Assembly (NCBI GenBank): GCA_031412335.1
Contig: JANOCT010000030.1
Span: 124,001-188,000 of the forward strand
Length of the DNA stretch: 64,000 nucleotides
Direction: 5' to 3'
Origin: JBBQYA01 sp031412335
Lineage (GTDB): Bacteria > Bacteroidota > Bacteroidia > Sphingobacteriales > Sphingobacteriaceae
Below the pieces are notes generated by a model. It saw only the letters and a program-made list of their open reading frames with translations. It made no database searches and was not told where the DNA came from. Shown one piece after another: positions 24,431 to 32,393 of this stretch. The translations under genes and the position numbers were made by a program. Position 1 is the first letter of the stretch; the number at the start of each line of letters is the position of its first letter.

Positions 24431-25528
24431 TTATTGAAGCAGAGTATAATTTAAAAATAACTCATCCAATTGAGCATTAGTAACACCTGAAGGTTTTGTT
24501 GTTTTTAGCTGATCTCGCCAATCAGTCATCGTTCTTTTATTTTTTAATCCATCTTCTATTTTTCTAATTGTAAAGCCTGAAACATTATCAATAGGATAAG
24601 CTAAATTACCTCCGGAAACAGCTCTTTGGTTAGTGCTATCTACTAAATCAATAACTAATGGTGTATATTGCTTTTCACCGTCTGTTGAGATCCAATTTAA
24701 AGTTACGCTTTGCCAATCTAAAGGGTAAGTATATCTTAATTTCTCAAAAGACCAAGCCACTCCAACTGCCCAGCTTTCTTGAACCATATCCTGCGTATTT
24801 CTAAAATCAGCATGATGCATATTAAAATGAGAAGCATGCGCTAATTCATGGATAGTTGTTCGATATTGAGCTTGAGCACTTCTTGGAGAATTATCTTGCC
24901 ATTTTGTATACATCTGAATTTCAGGACCAAACCAGTTTCTTTGCCAATGCCTATAATTTGCACGGTCTCCTTTATCAAAAACTCCAATCGCAATTCTAGC
25001 ACCTAAAAAACCATTTGTCGGTGGTTTTCTTAAGCCAGTTTGGTTGTTATAATAATAATCGAACGCACCTCGATGAACGTGACCATAATGCCAACTTACT
25101 CCACCTGTAATATCTAAGTTCCAATCACCTCTATGATGTGGACCATTATAATAGGCTTGCCCACTTGTACCAGATCTTATATTAAAATCATTTCGTTCCC
25201 ACTTTATCGAATAATCTACCGGAAATCTAAATTTATGGCCAACGTCAAAATTTCCATTCTCATTTGTTAAACCTTCTCTGGTTTCAAACCATCTATGAGC
25301 ACGAGCTTTTGCACCTCTTAAACCAGTGGTTGTACTTAATATATTGTCTGAAAGTTTAATACAACCTCTTGGAGTCCATTTTGATGGTAAAAAAGAAGTA
25401 TTTAATTCTCCTCCTTTTTTCATATTGATAGTATATGTAGTAGTATCGTAATTTCCAGTTCGTTTTAATGCCTCTTTAATAAGTAAAGTTATGCAATCAT
25501 CAAAGGGAGTTTCATAATATTTAATCAA
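24431..25528 (-). CDS. Zinc metalloprotease domain, C-terminal part of an interrupted gene
   Basis: A 365-residue frame starting nominally at TTG 25528. The same reading frame runs back through seven sense codons (VPEEDPN) to a TAA at 25550-25552 and on into the lipoprotein frame at 25550-26062. It therefore looks like the second half of one gene of about 540 codons. The zincin motif HELAH occurs in TTIHELAHASHFNMH, with a downstream ESWAVGVAWSFEK helix that may supply a third ligand. Trp, His and Asn are abundant between residues 80 and 220. The family resembles uncharacterised secreted Bacteroidota metallopeptidases. Independent translation from the TTG is possible but would give an unexported protein. 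Confidence 0.7.
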   Translation of the reverse strand: MIKYYETPFDDCITLLIKEALKRTGNYDTTTYTINMKKGGELNTSFLPSKWTPRGCIKLSDNILSTTTGLRGAKARAHRWFETREGLTNENGNFDVGHKFRFPVDYSIKWERNDFNIRSGTSGQAYYNGPHHRGDWNLDITGGVSWHYGHVHRGAFDYYYNNQTGLRKPPTNGFLGARIAIGVFDKGDRANYRHWQRNWFGPEIQMYTKWQDNSPRSAQAQYRTTIHELAHASHFNMHHADFRNTQDMVQESWAVGVAWSFEKLRYTYPLDWQSVTLNWISTDGEKQYTPLVIDLVDSTNQRAVSGGNLAYPIDNVSGFTIRKIEDGLKNKRTMTDWRDQLKTTKPSGVTNAQLDELFLNYTLLQ

Positions 25529-25549
25529 ATTTGGATCTTCTTCCGGTAC

Positions 25550-26062
25550 TTATAAGTTAGACAGCAGTTCGAAAGGTATACCAGATGGTAATGCTTTCTC
25601 TACTTTAACACATGTCCATTGGTAATTTGGTTTTCCTACAGGAATACTTGGATCACGATAATAAGTGCCACCCCTTATTATTTTTCTATCCATTGGATAA
25701 TCAAATAGGATCAAAGAAGTATCTTGAATTAGTAATCCAAATTGAATAGAATCTTCAGGCTTAAATTTAATGTATTTATGAGTTGTTCTAACTACAAATC
25801 TGGATAAATTACATTGAGAAAGATTTCTTTCTGCTAAAGAAGATAAGGCAGCTTGCATGTTCTGCAAAGTATATGGATTTGGCGTTTGAGCAGCAAATTC
25901 CATCATTTTTTCAGTACCTGTATTCGATACTGATGAATTTACTGAGTTTAAATTCTGGTTATTGTTTTTTTCATCATTCTCTAATGCATCTTTTCGACAA
26001 GAAATTAAAAACAATGAGATTATGAATAAAATAGAAAAAAGTAAAGATTTAGAACTTTTCAT
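25550..26062 (-). CDS. Lipoprotein N-terminal part of the interrupted metalloprotease
   Basis: A 170-residue frame with a lipoprotein signal (ILFIISLFLISC, Cys at 22), an Asn/Ser-rich linker and a domain starting PNPYTLQNMQAALSSL. THKYIKFKPEDSIQFGLL, LFDYPMDRKIIRGGTYYRDP and YQWTCVKVEKALPSGIP follow. In relatives I recall, this domain leads straight into the segment PEEDPNL that is found here just after the stop. The gene is thus split by an in-frame TAA where Tyr or Phe is expected. Its leader shares a conserved stretch with the gene at 22472. Confidence 0.7.
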   Translation of the reverse strand: MKSSKSLLFSILFIISLFLISCRKDALENDEKNNNQNLNSVNSSVSNTGTEKMMEFAAQTPNPYTLQNMQAALSSLAERNLSQCNLSRFVVRTTHKYIKFKPEDSIQFGLLIQDTSLILFDYPMDRKIIRGGTYYRDPSIPVGKPNYQWTCVKVEKALPSGIPFELLSNL

Positions 26063-26312
26063 AAGTTAGATTTTTTCTAAAATTATTACTCTTATCTCAA
26101 ATTTAAAAACTTGCTTTTATTTTTGCCTATATATAGTAAAAATTAAGATTGAAATTGGATTTGCGGAAATTATTTTTGATTATTGTAAAAAAGCAAAAAA
26201 TTATTTTATCTTACTTTTTACCAATATGAAAACGATATATCAGCTGATTAAGTGCAATTAATTTTAAAACTTAAAAAACTATAATTATAATCAATAGTAT
26301 ATAAGTTTTTTG

Positions 26313-26341
26313 CAAAAAAAAAGCAGCCCAAAAGCTGCTTT
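26313..26341 (-). terminator. metK intrinsic terminator
   Basis: Stem AAAGCAGC (26320-26327) with GCTGCTTT (26334-26341) and an A-run at 26313-26320 that becomes a U-run on the minus strand, 23 bases after the metK stop. The rest of 26063-26363 holds the leader of the interrupted metalloprotease gene and nothing else recognisable. Confidence 0.8.
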
Positions 26342-26363
26342 CTTAATTCTAAAAACTCGTTTT

Positions 26364-27620
26364 TTAAATCCCAAATGCTTTTTTCACATCATCAACTCGA
26401 TCCAGTTTTTCCCAAGTAAATAATTCAACATCTAAGTGAATAGTTTTACCAGATGGATCGGTGAAACTTTTTGTTACTTGTTGGTACTCTCTACCCATAT
26501 GTCCATAAGCAGCAGTTTCGCTATAAATCGGATTTCTTAGTTTTAAATTCTTTTCGATGAAGTAAGGTCGTAAGTCAAACAGTTCTTCAACCTTTTTAGA
26601 AATCTCTCCATCGCTCAAAGATATTTTGCTAGTGTTATAGGTATTAATATAAATTCCCATAGGTTTAGCAACTCCAATTGCATAAGATACTTGAACCAAA
26701 ACTTCGTCGCAAACTCCAGCAGCAACTAAATTTTTAGCAATGTGGCGGGTTGCATACGCCGCCGATCTGTCAACTTTCGATGGATCTTTTCCAGAAAATG
26801 CTCCACCTCCGTGTGCACCTTTTCCACCGTAGGTGTCAACAATTATTTTTCTACCCGTTAAGCCAGTATCGCCATGTGGACCGCCGATTACAAACTTTCC
26901 AGTTGGGTTAATGTGGTAAATAATTTTGTCGTTAAATAATTCCTGTAAAGCTGGTTTTAACTTAGATTTTACTCTTGGAATTAAAATGTTAATAATATCA
27001 GATTTTATTTTGCTCAACATGCTTTCATCATTTTTATCGAAATCATCATGTTGTGTTGAAAGTACTATTGCATCAATCCGAACGGGTTTATTTTCGTCGT
27101 TGTATTCAATTGTAACTTGCGATTTTGCATCCGGACGTAAATATTGTATTTCGTTATTTTCTCTACGTAAGGCAGCTAATTCAATCAATATTTTATGCGA
27201 AAGATCTAAAGCTAGTGGCATATAATTATCCGTTTCTCGAGTGGCATAGCCAAACATCATTCCTTGGTCACCAGCTCCCTGCTCTTCTGGGTTCGAACGT
27301 TCCACTCCTTGATTTATATCGCCACTTTGTTCGTGTATGGCTGATAAAATACCACATGAATTTGCATCAAACATGTATTCACTTTTGGTATAACCAATTT
27401 TTTTAATCACTTGACGAGCAATGTGCTGCACATCTAAGTATGTTTTTGATTTCACCTCTCCAGCCAAAATCACTTGTCCGGTAGTTACCAGCGTTTCGCA
27501 TGCAACTTTTGAACTTGGGTCGAATGCAAGAAAATTGTCAATTAATGCATCCGAAATCTGATCTGCAACCTTGTCTGGATGCCCTTCCGATACCGATTCG
27601 GAAGTAAATAAATAAGCCAT
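26364..27620 (-). CDS. metK: S-adenosylmethionine synthetase
   Basis: A 418-residue enzyme making S-adenosylmethionine from ATP and methionine. Family signatures are all present: FTSESVSEGHPDKVADQISD at the N-terminus, GAGDQGMMFGYATRET, GGPHGDTGLTGRKIIVDTYG, GGGAFSGKDPSKVDRSAAYA and the C-terminal ELFTWEKLDRVDDVKKAFGI. Length is normal for Bacteroidota. It is preceded by a predicted SAM-II riboswitch, so it is probably feedback-controlled by its own product, and followed by its own terminator. A stray copy of its last 31 codons lies 3.3 kb away. Confidence 0.97.
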   Translation of the reverse strand: MAYLFTSESVSEGHPDKVADQISDALIDNFLAFDPSSKVACETLVTTGQVILAGEVKSKTYLDVQHIARQVIKKIGYTKSEYMFDANSCGILSAIHEQSGDINQGVERSNPEEQGAGDQGMMFGYATRETDNYMPLALDLSHKILIELAALRRENNEIQYLRPDAKSQVTIEYNDENKPVRIDAIVLSTQHDDFDKNDESMLSKIKSDIINILIPRVKSKLKPALQELFNDKIIYHINPTGKFVIGGPHGDTGLTGRKIIVDTYGGKGAHGGGAFSGKDPSKVDRSAAYATRHIAKNLVAAGVCDEVLVQVSYAIGVAKPMGIYINTYNTSKISLSDGEISKKVEELFDLRPYFIEKNLKLRNPIYSETAAYGHMGREYQQVTKSFTDPSGKTIHLDVELFTWEKLDRVDDVKKAFGI

Positions 27621-27693
27621 AGTATGTTAATAATTAATAAAAAGGTTCAAAGTAAACCCCAGATCAAGATTCTGAAATCAGAAAAGATTGTAA

Positions 27694-27739
27694 TTAGCAC
27701 TTTTTAACGTGGTTGCAATCAAAAAAATCAATCCAACGG
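27694..27739 (-). ncRNA. Predicted SAM-II riboswitch upstream of metK
   Basis: On the minus strand the segment reads CGTTGG (27733-27738), a loop with TTGATTTTTTTGATTGCAA, then CCACG (27708-27712), TTAAAAAG and TGCTAA. This matches my memory of the SAM-II (metA-motif) pattern: P1 CGTGG/CCACG with a bulge, the GATTGCAA-CCACG block, and the TTAAA...TGCTAA pseudoknot strand. It lies 73 bases before the metK start. SAM-II aptamers bind S-adenosylmethionine and repress methionine/SAM biosynthesis genes, which fits the gene controlled here. Confidence 0.75.
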
Positions 27740-27754
27740 TTTTTTAATAAAGTG

Positions 27755-27762
27755 CAAAAATA
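27755..27762 (-). promoter_or_regulatory. Possible -7 element of the metK promoter
   Basis: On the minus strand this is TATTTTTG (TAnnTTTG), placed so that transcription would begin about ten bases before the SAM-II aptamer. No convincing -33 TTTG is seen at the proper distance, so support is moderate. Confidence 0.4.
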
Positions 27763-27909
27763 AAAAGATTTATCACATCTCTTTTACTTCTTTGTAATTG
27801 TTTCATGTATTACTTTAGCAAAAAAGATTTTAGACTAATATACATTCACTTGAAAACGAATGGATCAAAGTTTGATTTCCATATATCAAGTTAAAACAAA
27901 AATTAAATA

Positions 27910-28800
27910 ATGCAGAAAATTCATTCAAAACTTAAAATACTTTTTATCATCAATCCGATTGCGGGTGGTCGTTCAAAGTTAAATTTTAAAAATGCAGTTG
28001 ACAGAAATCTTGATAAATCGTTATTCAACCCAGAATTTGCTTTTAGTGAAAATATTGGCCATGCGAAAATACTAGCCCTTAAAGGTCTTGAAGATGGATT
28101 TAAACTAATAGTTGCTGTGGGAGGAGATGGAACAGTGAATGAAGTGGCAACTGCATTAATGGGCTCAGAGGCTATATTAGGAATTGTACCTTTTGGTAGT
28201 GGTAACGGATTAGCCAGACATTTGGACATTCCGATGAATATTGATAAAGCCATTAGATTATTGAATGACTACAACATAAAAATGATTGATACTGCCTCTT
28301 TGAATGATAAAAAATTTTTCAATATGTCGGGAGTTGGTTTTGATGCTCACATAAGTTTGCAATTTGCTGCTTTAAAAGGTCGTGGTTTTCAAGGCTATGT
28401 TACTACAACGTTGAAAGAATTAAGCAGTTTCAAATCATCGGCTTATGTGATAACGATTGATGGAAAGGAAATTGATCGCGAGGCGTTTTTAATTGCTGTT
28501 GCTAATTCATCCCAATGGGGGAATAACGCACACGTAGCACCAACTGCTGAAATTGAAGATGGATTATTGGATGTTTGCATTATAAAACCTTTCAAATGGT
28601 TCGATTTTCCAGAACTAGCATTCCGACTTTTTTCAAAAACTGCTCATCACTCCCCTCATGTAGAAATTTTAAAAGGGAAAGAAATTAAAATAATGCGAAA
28701 AGATAAAGGAGCTGTCCATATTGATGGTGAACCTTTACAAATGGGAATTCAACTTAACTATAAAATTGATCCTTCTTCGTTGAGTGTAGCTGCTGCTTGA
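27910..28800 (+). CDS. Diacylglycerol/sphingosine kinase-family lipid kinase
   Basis: A 296-residue protein with the DAGK catalytic fold. INPIAGGRSK opens the nucleotide-binding region, and VAVGGDGTVNEVATALMGSE is the GGDGT signature. LGIVPFGSGNGLARHLDIP follows, then GVGFDAHISLQF, and KGAVHIDGEP near the C-terminus, where the conserved Asp/Glu sit. Members phosphorylate lipids such as diacylglycerol or act in lipid-linked pathways (YegS/DgkB type); the substrate cannot be read from sequence. It is divergent from metK, with 289 bases between them that hold the riboswitch and promoters. Confidence 0.88.
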   Translation: MQKIHSKLKILFIINPIAGGRSKLNFKNAVDRNLDKSLFNPEFAFSENIGHAKILALKGLEDGFKLIVAVGGDGTVNEVATALMGSEAILGIVPFGSGNGLARHLDIPMNIDKAIRLLNDYNIKMIDTASLNDKKFFNMSGVGFDAHISLQFAALKGRGFQGYVTTTLKELSSFKSSAYVITIDGKEIDREAFLIAVANSSQWGNNAHVAPTAEIEDGLLDVCIIKPFKWFDFPELAFRLFSKTAHHSPHVEILKGKEIKIMRKDKGAVHIDGEPLQMGIQLNYKIDPSSLSVAAA

Positions 28801-28845
28801 GTTTATGAGAATTTTTTCAAAAAGATTTTTCGATAATAAAACATC

Positions 28846-28968
28846 GGAGGTCGGCTTAGGGATTGAAGCGTTATCCTTTTTTGCTGTACAAAATTTTCAA
28901 TTTTCGCTTAACTAACCGCAAAAAAGATATAGCTGAAAGCCCGACCCCATTTTTTGGGGTAAGCCCAA
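28846..28968 (+). ncRNA. Structured intergenic repeat element, copy 2
   Basis: Second copy of the element at 14184-14314. It keeps GGCTTAGGGATTGAAGCG, the TATCCTTTTTTGC / GCAAAAAAGATA stem, AGCTGAAAGCCCGACCCC and the final AAGCCC. The 12-bp hairpin of copy 1 is replaced here by CCCCA (28945-28949) / TGGGG (28955-28959), shorter but still paired. GGTCGGCTT at 28849-28857 can also pair with AAGCCCGACC at 28937-28946 apart from one bulged C. It lies between the lipid kinase gene and the SUI1-type gene. Confidence 0.6.
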
Positions 28969-29087
28969 TATTATTTTATCTTTTCGAATTTAAATTTTTT
29001 TAATGATACAAAAATAAATTCAAGATTCTTCTGAATGAAATTTAGAAGAAATTAATAAAATTATAAACTCATCAAATAGTACAAAAG

Positions 29088-29432
29088 ATGAAAAAAAATA
29101 AAGAAACCCGTTCAGGAATTATGTATTCAACCAATCCTGATTTTGAGTTTCAAAAGCCGGACGACGATCAGGAAATATCAAGTTCGCCAGATAAACAAAA
29201 ACTATATGTAAGCCTTGATAAAAAGCAAAGAGGTGGAAAAGTAGTTACCCTAGTTGCCGGATTTACCGGAAAAACTGGAGACATTGAAATTTTAGGAAAA
29301 ATGTTGAAAACGAAATGCGGAGTAGGTGGCTCGGTAAAAGATCGTGAAATACTGATTCAAGGCGATTTTAGAGATAAAATAATGCTTCTATTGCAACAGG
29401 CTGGCTACAAAACAGTTCGCCATGGCGGATAA
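29088..29432 (+). CDS. SUI1/eIF1-type translation factor (YciH-like)
   Basis: A 114-residue protein with an N-terminal low-complexity part and a SUI1 domain from about residue 45 to the end. KKQRGGKVVTLVAGFTGKTG, LKTKCGVGGSVKDREILIQG and the C-terminal AGYKTVRHGG are typical. Bacterial YciH-type proteins resemble eukaryotic eIF1 and are reported to influence initiation-codon fidelity or stress translation in E. coli. Its role here is inferred from family only. It stands alone between the repeat element and pckA. Confidence 0.88.
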   Translation: MKKNKETRSGIMYSTNPDFEFQKPDDDQEISSSPDKQKLYVSLDKKQRGGKVVTLVAGFTGKTGDIEILGKMLKTKCGVGGSVKDREILIQGDFRDKIMLLLQQAGYKTVRHGG

Positions 29433-29475
29433 TAATTCTGAATAATACCTCTTTATTTTATCACAATTCTTTCTT

Positions 29476-29483
29476 TACCTTTG
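29476..29483 (+). promoter_or_regulatory. Possible -7 element of the pckA promoter
   Basis: TACCTTTG fits the TAnnTTTG consensus and lies 37 bases before the pckA ATG, a reasonable leader length. No clear TTTG -33 box is present at 19-21 bases upstream. Confidence 0.4.
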
Positions 29484-29520
29484 ATAACCTAAAATTTTCA
29501 AAATTAACCTAAGAAAAATT

Positions 29521-31134
29521 ATGAATGAATTTGGTTTGAAGTCGCCAAAAGCAACAATTGCTGATATGGGACTAACAAATGTAGCTGCAGCATTTTGGAA
29601 TTTAACGCCTGCATCGCTAGTAGAAGAAGCAATAATAAGAGGTGAAGGTACCCTTGCGGATAGTGGAGCTTTGGCAGTTGATACTGGCGAATTTACCGGT
29701 CGCTCGCCTAAAGATCGCTTTATTGTTGAAGATGAAATTACAAAAGATTCGGTTTGGTGGGGAGATGTAAATTTCAGATTTTCACCTGAAAATTTTGACA
29801 AATTATATAATCGGGTTGCTGCATATTTAGCTGGTAGAGAGGTATTTGTTCGCGATGCTTATGCTTGTGCTGATTCGAGTTTTAAATTAACTATTCGAGT
29901 AGTTACTGAAACTGCTTACCAAAATTTATTCTCAAATAATCTTTTCCTAAGACCTACACCTGAAGAAGTACAAAATTTTGAAGCTGAATGGAAAATTTTA
30001 GCCGTTCCAGGTTTTTTGGCCGATCCAGCTATTCATGGAACTCGCCAGCATAATTTCACGCTTTTAAATTTTACCAAAAAAATAATATTGATTGGTGGCT
30101 CGGGTTATACAGGAGAAATTAAAAAAGGAATTTTTTCTGCCTTAAACTTTATTTTGCCTCATACTCGAAAAACTTTATCCATGCATTGCTCTGCCAATGT
30201 TGGTAAAAATGGAGATACCGCTATATTTTTCGGCTTATCTGGAACTGGAAAAACAACATTATCTGCAGATCCTGAAAGAGCTTTAATTGGTGATGATGAA
30301 CATGGCTGGGCAGAAAATGCTGTATTTAATTTTGAAGGTGGCTGTTATGCAAAATGCATTGACTTAACTGAAGAAAAGGAGCCACAAATTTTTAAAGCAA
30401 TAAAATTCGGTTCATTATTAGAAAACATCAACTTCTTTCCGGATACGAATACAGTAGATTTTAACAATACTGAAAAAACTGAAAATACTAGAGTTGCATA
30501 TCCAATCAATTATATTGAGAACGCGATAATGCCTTCTGTAGCGGATACTCCAAAAAATATATTTTTCCTTACAGCTGATGCTTTTGGAGTTTTACCGCCC
30601 ATTTCAAAATTGAATCCTGGCCAAGCTATGTATCATTTTATTTCGGGTTATACAGCAAAAGTTGCCGGTACAGAAGCAGGAGTAACAGAGCCACAAACAA
30701 CTTTTTCAGCTTGTTTTGGTAAAGCATTTTTGCCCTTACATCCAACAAAATATGCCGATTTGCTTGGTCAAAAATTAAAAGGAACTACCATAAATGTATG
30801 GCTAATAAATACCGGCTGGACCGGCGGAATTTACGGAACTGGAACGCGAATGAAGCTTTCTTATACCAGAGCAATGATCTCGGCAGCATTAAAAGGAGAA
30901 CTGAATTCAGTTTCTTATGAAAAACATCCAGTTTTTGGAATTCAAATTCCAACTACTTGTCCGAATGTTCCAGCTGAACTTTTAAATCCACGCTCAACCT
31001 GGAACGACAAAAACGCTTATGATAGCAAAGCCAATGAATTGGCAGCTGCTTTTGTAAAAAACTTTGCTCAATTTGCGGATGGTGCAAGCGAAGAGATTCT
31101 TTCTGCAGCACCTTTAGTTGCACAAACGGTATAA
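29521..31134 (+). CDS. pckA: Phosphoenolpyruvate carboxykinase (ATP)
   Basis: A 537-residue enzyme converting oxaloacetate and ATP to phosphoenolpyruvate, CO2 and ADP in gluconeogenesis. Signature elements are TGEFTGRSPKDRFIV near residue 57, HCSANVG, the kinase-1a loop FGLSGTGKTTLSADP and LIGDDEHGW (kinase-2). NTGWTGGIYGTGTRMKLSYT, YFFSGYTAKVAGTE-like FISGYTAKVAGTE and other family blocks are also present. Length is that of bacterial ATP-dependent PEPCK. The gene is monocistronic: it has its own possible promoter and a strong terminator 11 bases after its stop. Confidence 0.97.
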   Translation: MNEFGLKSPKATIADMGLTNVAAAFWNLTPASLVEEAIIRGEGTLADSGALAVDTGEFTGRSPKDRFIVEDEITKDSVWWGDVNFRFSPENFDKLYNRVAAYLAGREVFVRDAYACADSSFKLTIRVVTETAYQNLFSNNLFLRPTPEEVQNFEAEWKILAVPGFLADPAIHGTRQHNFTLLNFTKKIILIGGSGYTGEIKKGIFSALNFILPHTRKTLSMHCSANVGKNGDTAIFFGLSGTGKTTLSADPERALIGDDEHGWAENAVFNFEGGCYAKCIDLTEEKEPQIFKAIKFGSLLENINFFPDTNTVDFNNTEKTENTRVAYPINYIENAIMPSVADTPKNIFFLTADAFGVLPPISKLNPGQAMYHFISGYTAKVAGTEAGVTEPQTTFSACFGKAFLPLHPTKYADLLGQKLKGTTINVWLINTGWTGGIYGTGTRMKLSYTRAMISAALKGELNSVSYEKHPVFGIQIPTTCPNVPAELLNPRSTWNDKNAYDSKANELAAAFVKNFAQFADGASEEILSAAPLVAQTV

Positions 31135-31145
31135 TTTATCGAATA

Positions 31146-31182
31146 TAAAAAGGGCATTCTTGAAAAAGAATGCCCTTTTTTA
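31146..31182 (+). terminator. pckA intrinsic terminator
   Basis: AAAAAGGGCATTCTT and AAGAATGCCCTTTTT form a perfect 15-bp stem around GAAA with a T-run. The remaining part of the 377-base gap (31183-31511) is AT-rich and holds only the exbB promoter and leader. Confidence 0.9.
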
Positions 31183-31407
31183 CGCTTAAATTTTCGAGTT
31201 TACTAATTAGTGTTGTTAATTAATTATTCAGAATTTGATTTTCTTGATCATTGAGATTTTCAATTCCATTTTGATAAATCACATATTTTAGATTTTCAAT
31301 TACTGATTATCAGAAGTTTGAACATTTTAGTAGTTATCAACATAATATTTGCTGTGTCAAACGTTTATTAGCTAATATTAAGCTTTTGTTAATAAATACT
31401 TTAAAAC

Positions 31408-31437
31408 TTTGTAATTTGTCTAATTATTATATTTTTG
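31408..31437 (+). promoter_or_regulatory. Predicted exbB-operon promoter
   Basis: TTTG at 31408-31411 and TATTTTTG at 31430-31437 are separated by 18 bases, close to the Bacteroidota sigma-factor consensus TTTG-N19-TAnnTTTG. The predicted start near 31443 gives a leader of about 70 bases before exbB. Confidence 0.6.
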
Positions 31438-31511
31438 CCCTCTACAAGTTTTAAAACAACAGATAACACAGTATTCACTTATTTAATAAAACCAATTCTC
31501 AAATTAAAAAA

Positions 31512-32348
31512 ATGGCACAAACAGCACCAACACCTAAAAATGAAAACAAAGGAGCAATGAGTTCTTCTTTTGCCTCATTGGTTATCCCTTTATCAGTAGT
31601 AGTAGGAATTTTGATTTACTATTTCGTAATGGGTAATTCTGCAAATTTTGAAGGTGGCGACACAAAAAATCATCCAGTTGCCGAAGGCGCAGGTCACGTT
31701 TTAGGCTTAATTTATAAAGGCGGATTTATCGTTCCGATTTTATTATCCTTAGTAATTATGTTGATTACGTTTTCAATTGAGCGTTTTCTAACTATTTCTA
31801 AAGCAACTGGTACTGGTTCGGTTCAAGTATTTGTTTCTAAAGTACGAAATCACTTAAATGCTGGTAATGTAGAAGCAGCTTTAGCAGAATGCGATAAGCA
31901 AAAAGGTTCGGTAGCGAATGTGGTAAAGTCTACTTTAAAAAGATATAAGGAAGTAGAAAATGATCCAAATTTAAATAAGGAGCAGAAGCTTTTAGCTATT
32001 CAAAAAGAAGTGGAAGAATCAACCACATTAGAATTGCCAATGTTGGAGCAAAATCTAGTTGTTATTGCAACTATGGCTTCAGTTTCTACGCTTATTGCTT
32101 TGTTAGGAACTGTTTTAGGTATGATTAAGGCATTCTCGGCATTGGCTTCTGCTGGTTCTGCAGATTCAGTTGGTTTGGCTAATGGTATTTCGGAAGCATT
32201 GATTAATACAGCATTAGGAATAGGTAATTCTGCTGTTGCAATTATTATGTATAATGTGTTTACTAGCAAAATTGATAAAATAACGTATGCAATTGATGAA
32301 GCAGGATATAGCATCATTCAAACTTTTGCTGCTCGTCACAAAGACTAA
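31512..32348 (+). CDS. exbB: MotA/TolQ/ExbB proton channel family protein
   Basis: A 278-residue inner-membrane protein. The first TM lies at about residues 22-42 and an additional one at about 72-92 (FIVPILLSLVIMLITFSIER). The conserved ExbB core follows: LEQNLVVIATMASVSTLIAL, LLGTVLGMIKAFSAL and NTALGIGNSAVAIIMYNVF. ExbB forms a pentameric channel that uses the proton gradient to energise TonB. It heads the exbB-exbD-exbD-tonB cluster behind a good Bacteroidota promoter. The extra N-terminal membrane segment is common in Bacteroidota versions. Confidence 0.92.
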   Translation: MAQTAPTPKNENKGAMSSSFASLVIPLSVVVGILIYYFVMGNSANFEGGDTKNHPVAEGAGHVLGLIYKGGFIVPILLSLVIMLITFSIERFLTISKATGTGSVQVFVSKVRNHLNAGNVEAALAECDKQKGSVANVVKSTLKRYKEVENDPNLNKEQKLLAIQKEVEESTTLELPMLEQNLVVIATMASVSTLIALLGTVLGMIKAFSALASAGSADSVGLANGISEALINTALGIGNSAVAIIMYNVFTSKIDKITYAIDEAGYSIIQTFAARHKD

Positions 32349-32393
32349 TTGCCTGTTATCATAATTTAAATACATTAAAAACAAAAGAAAAGC

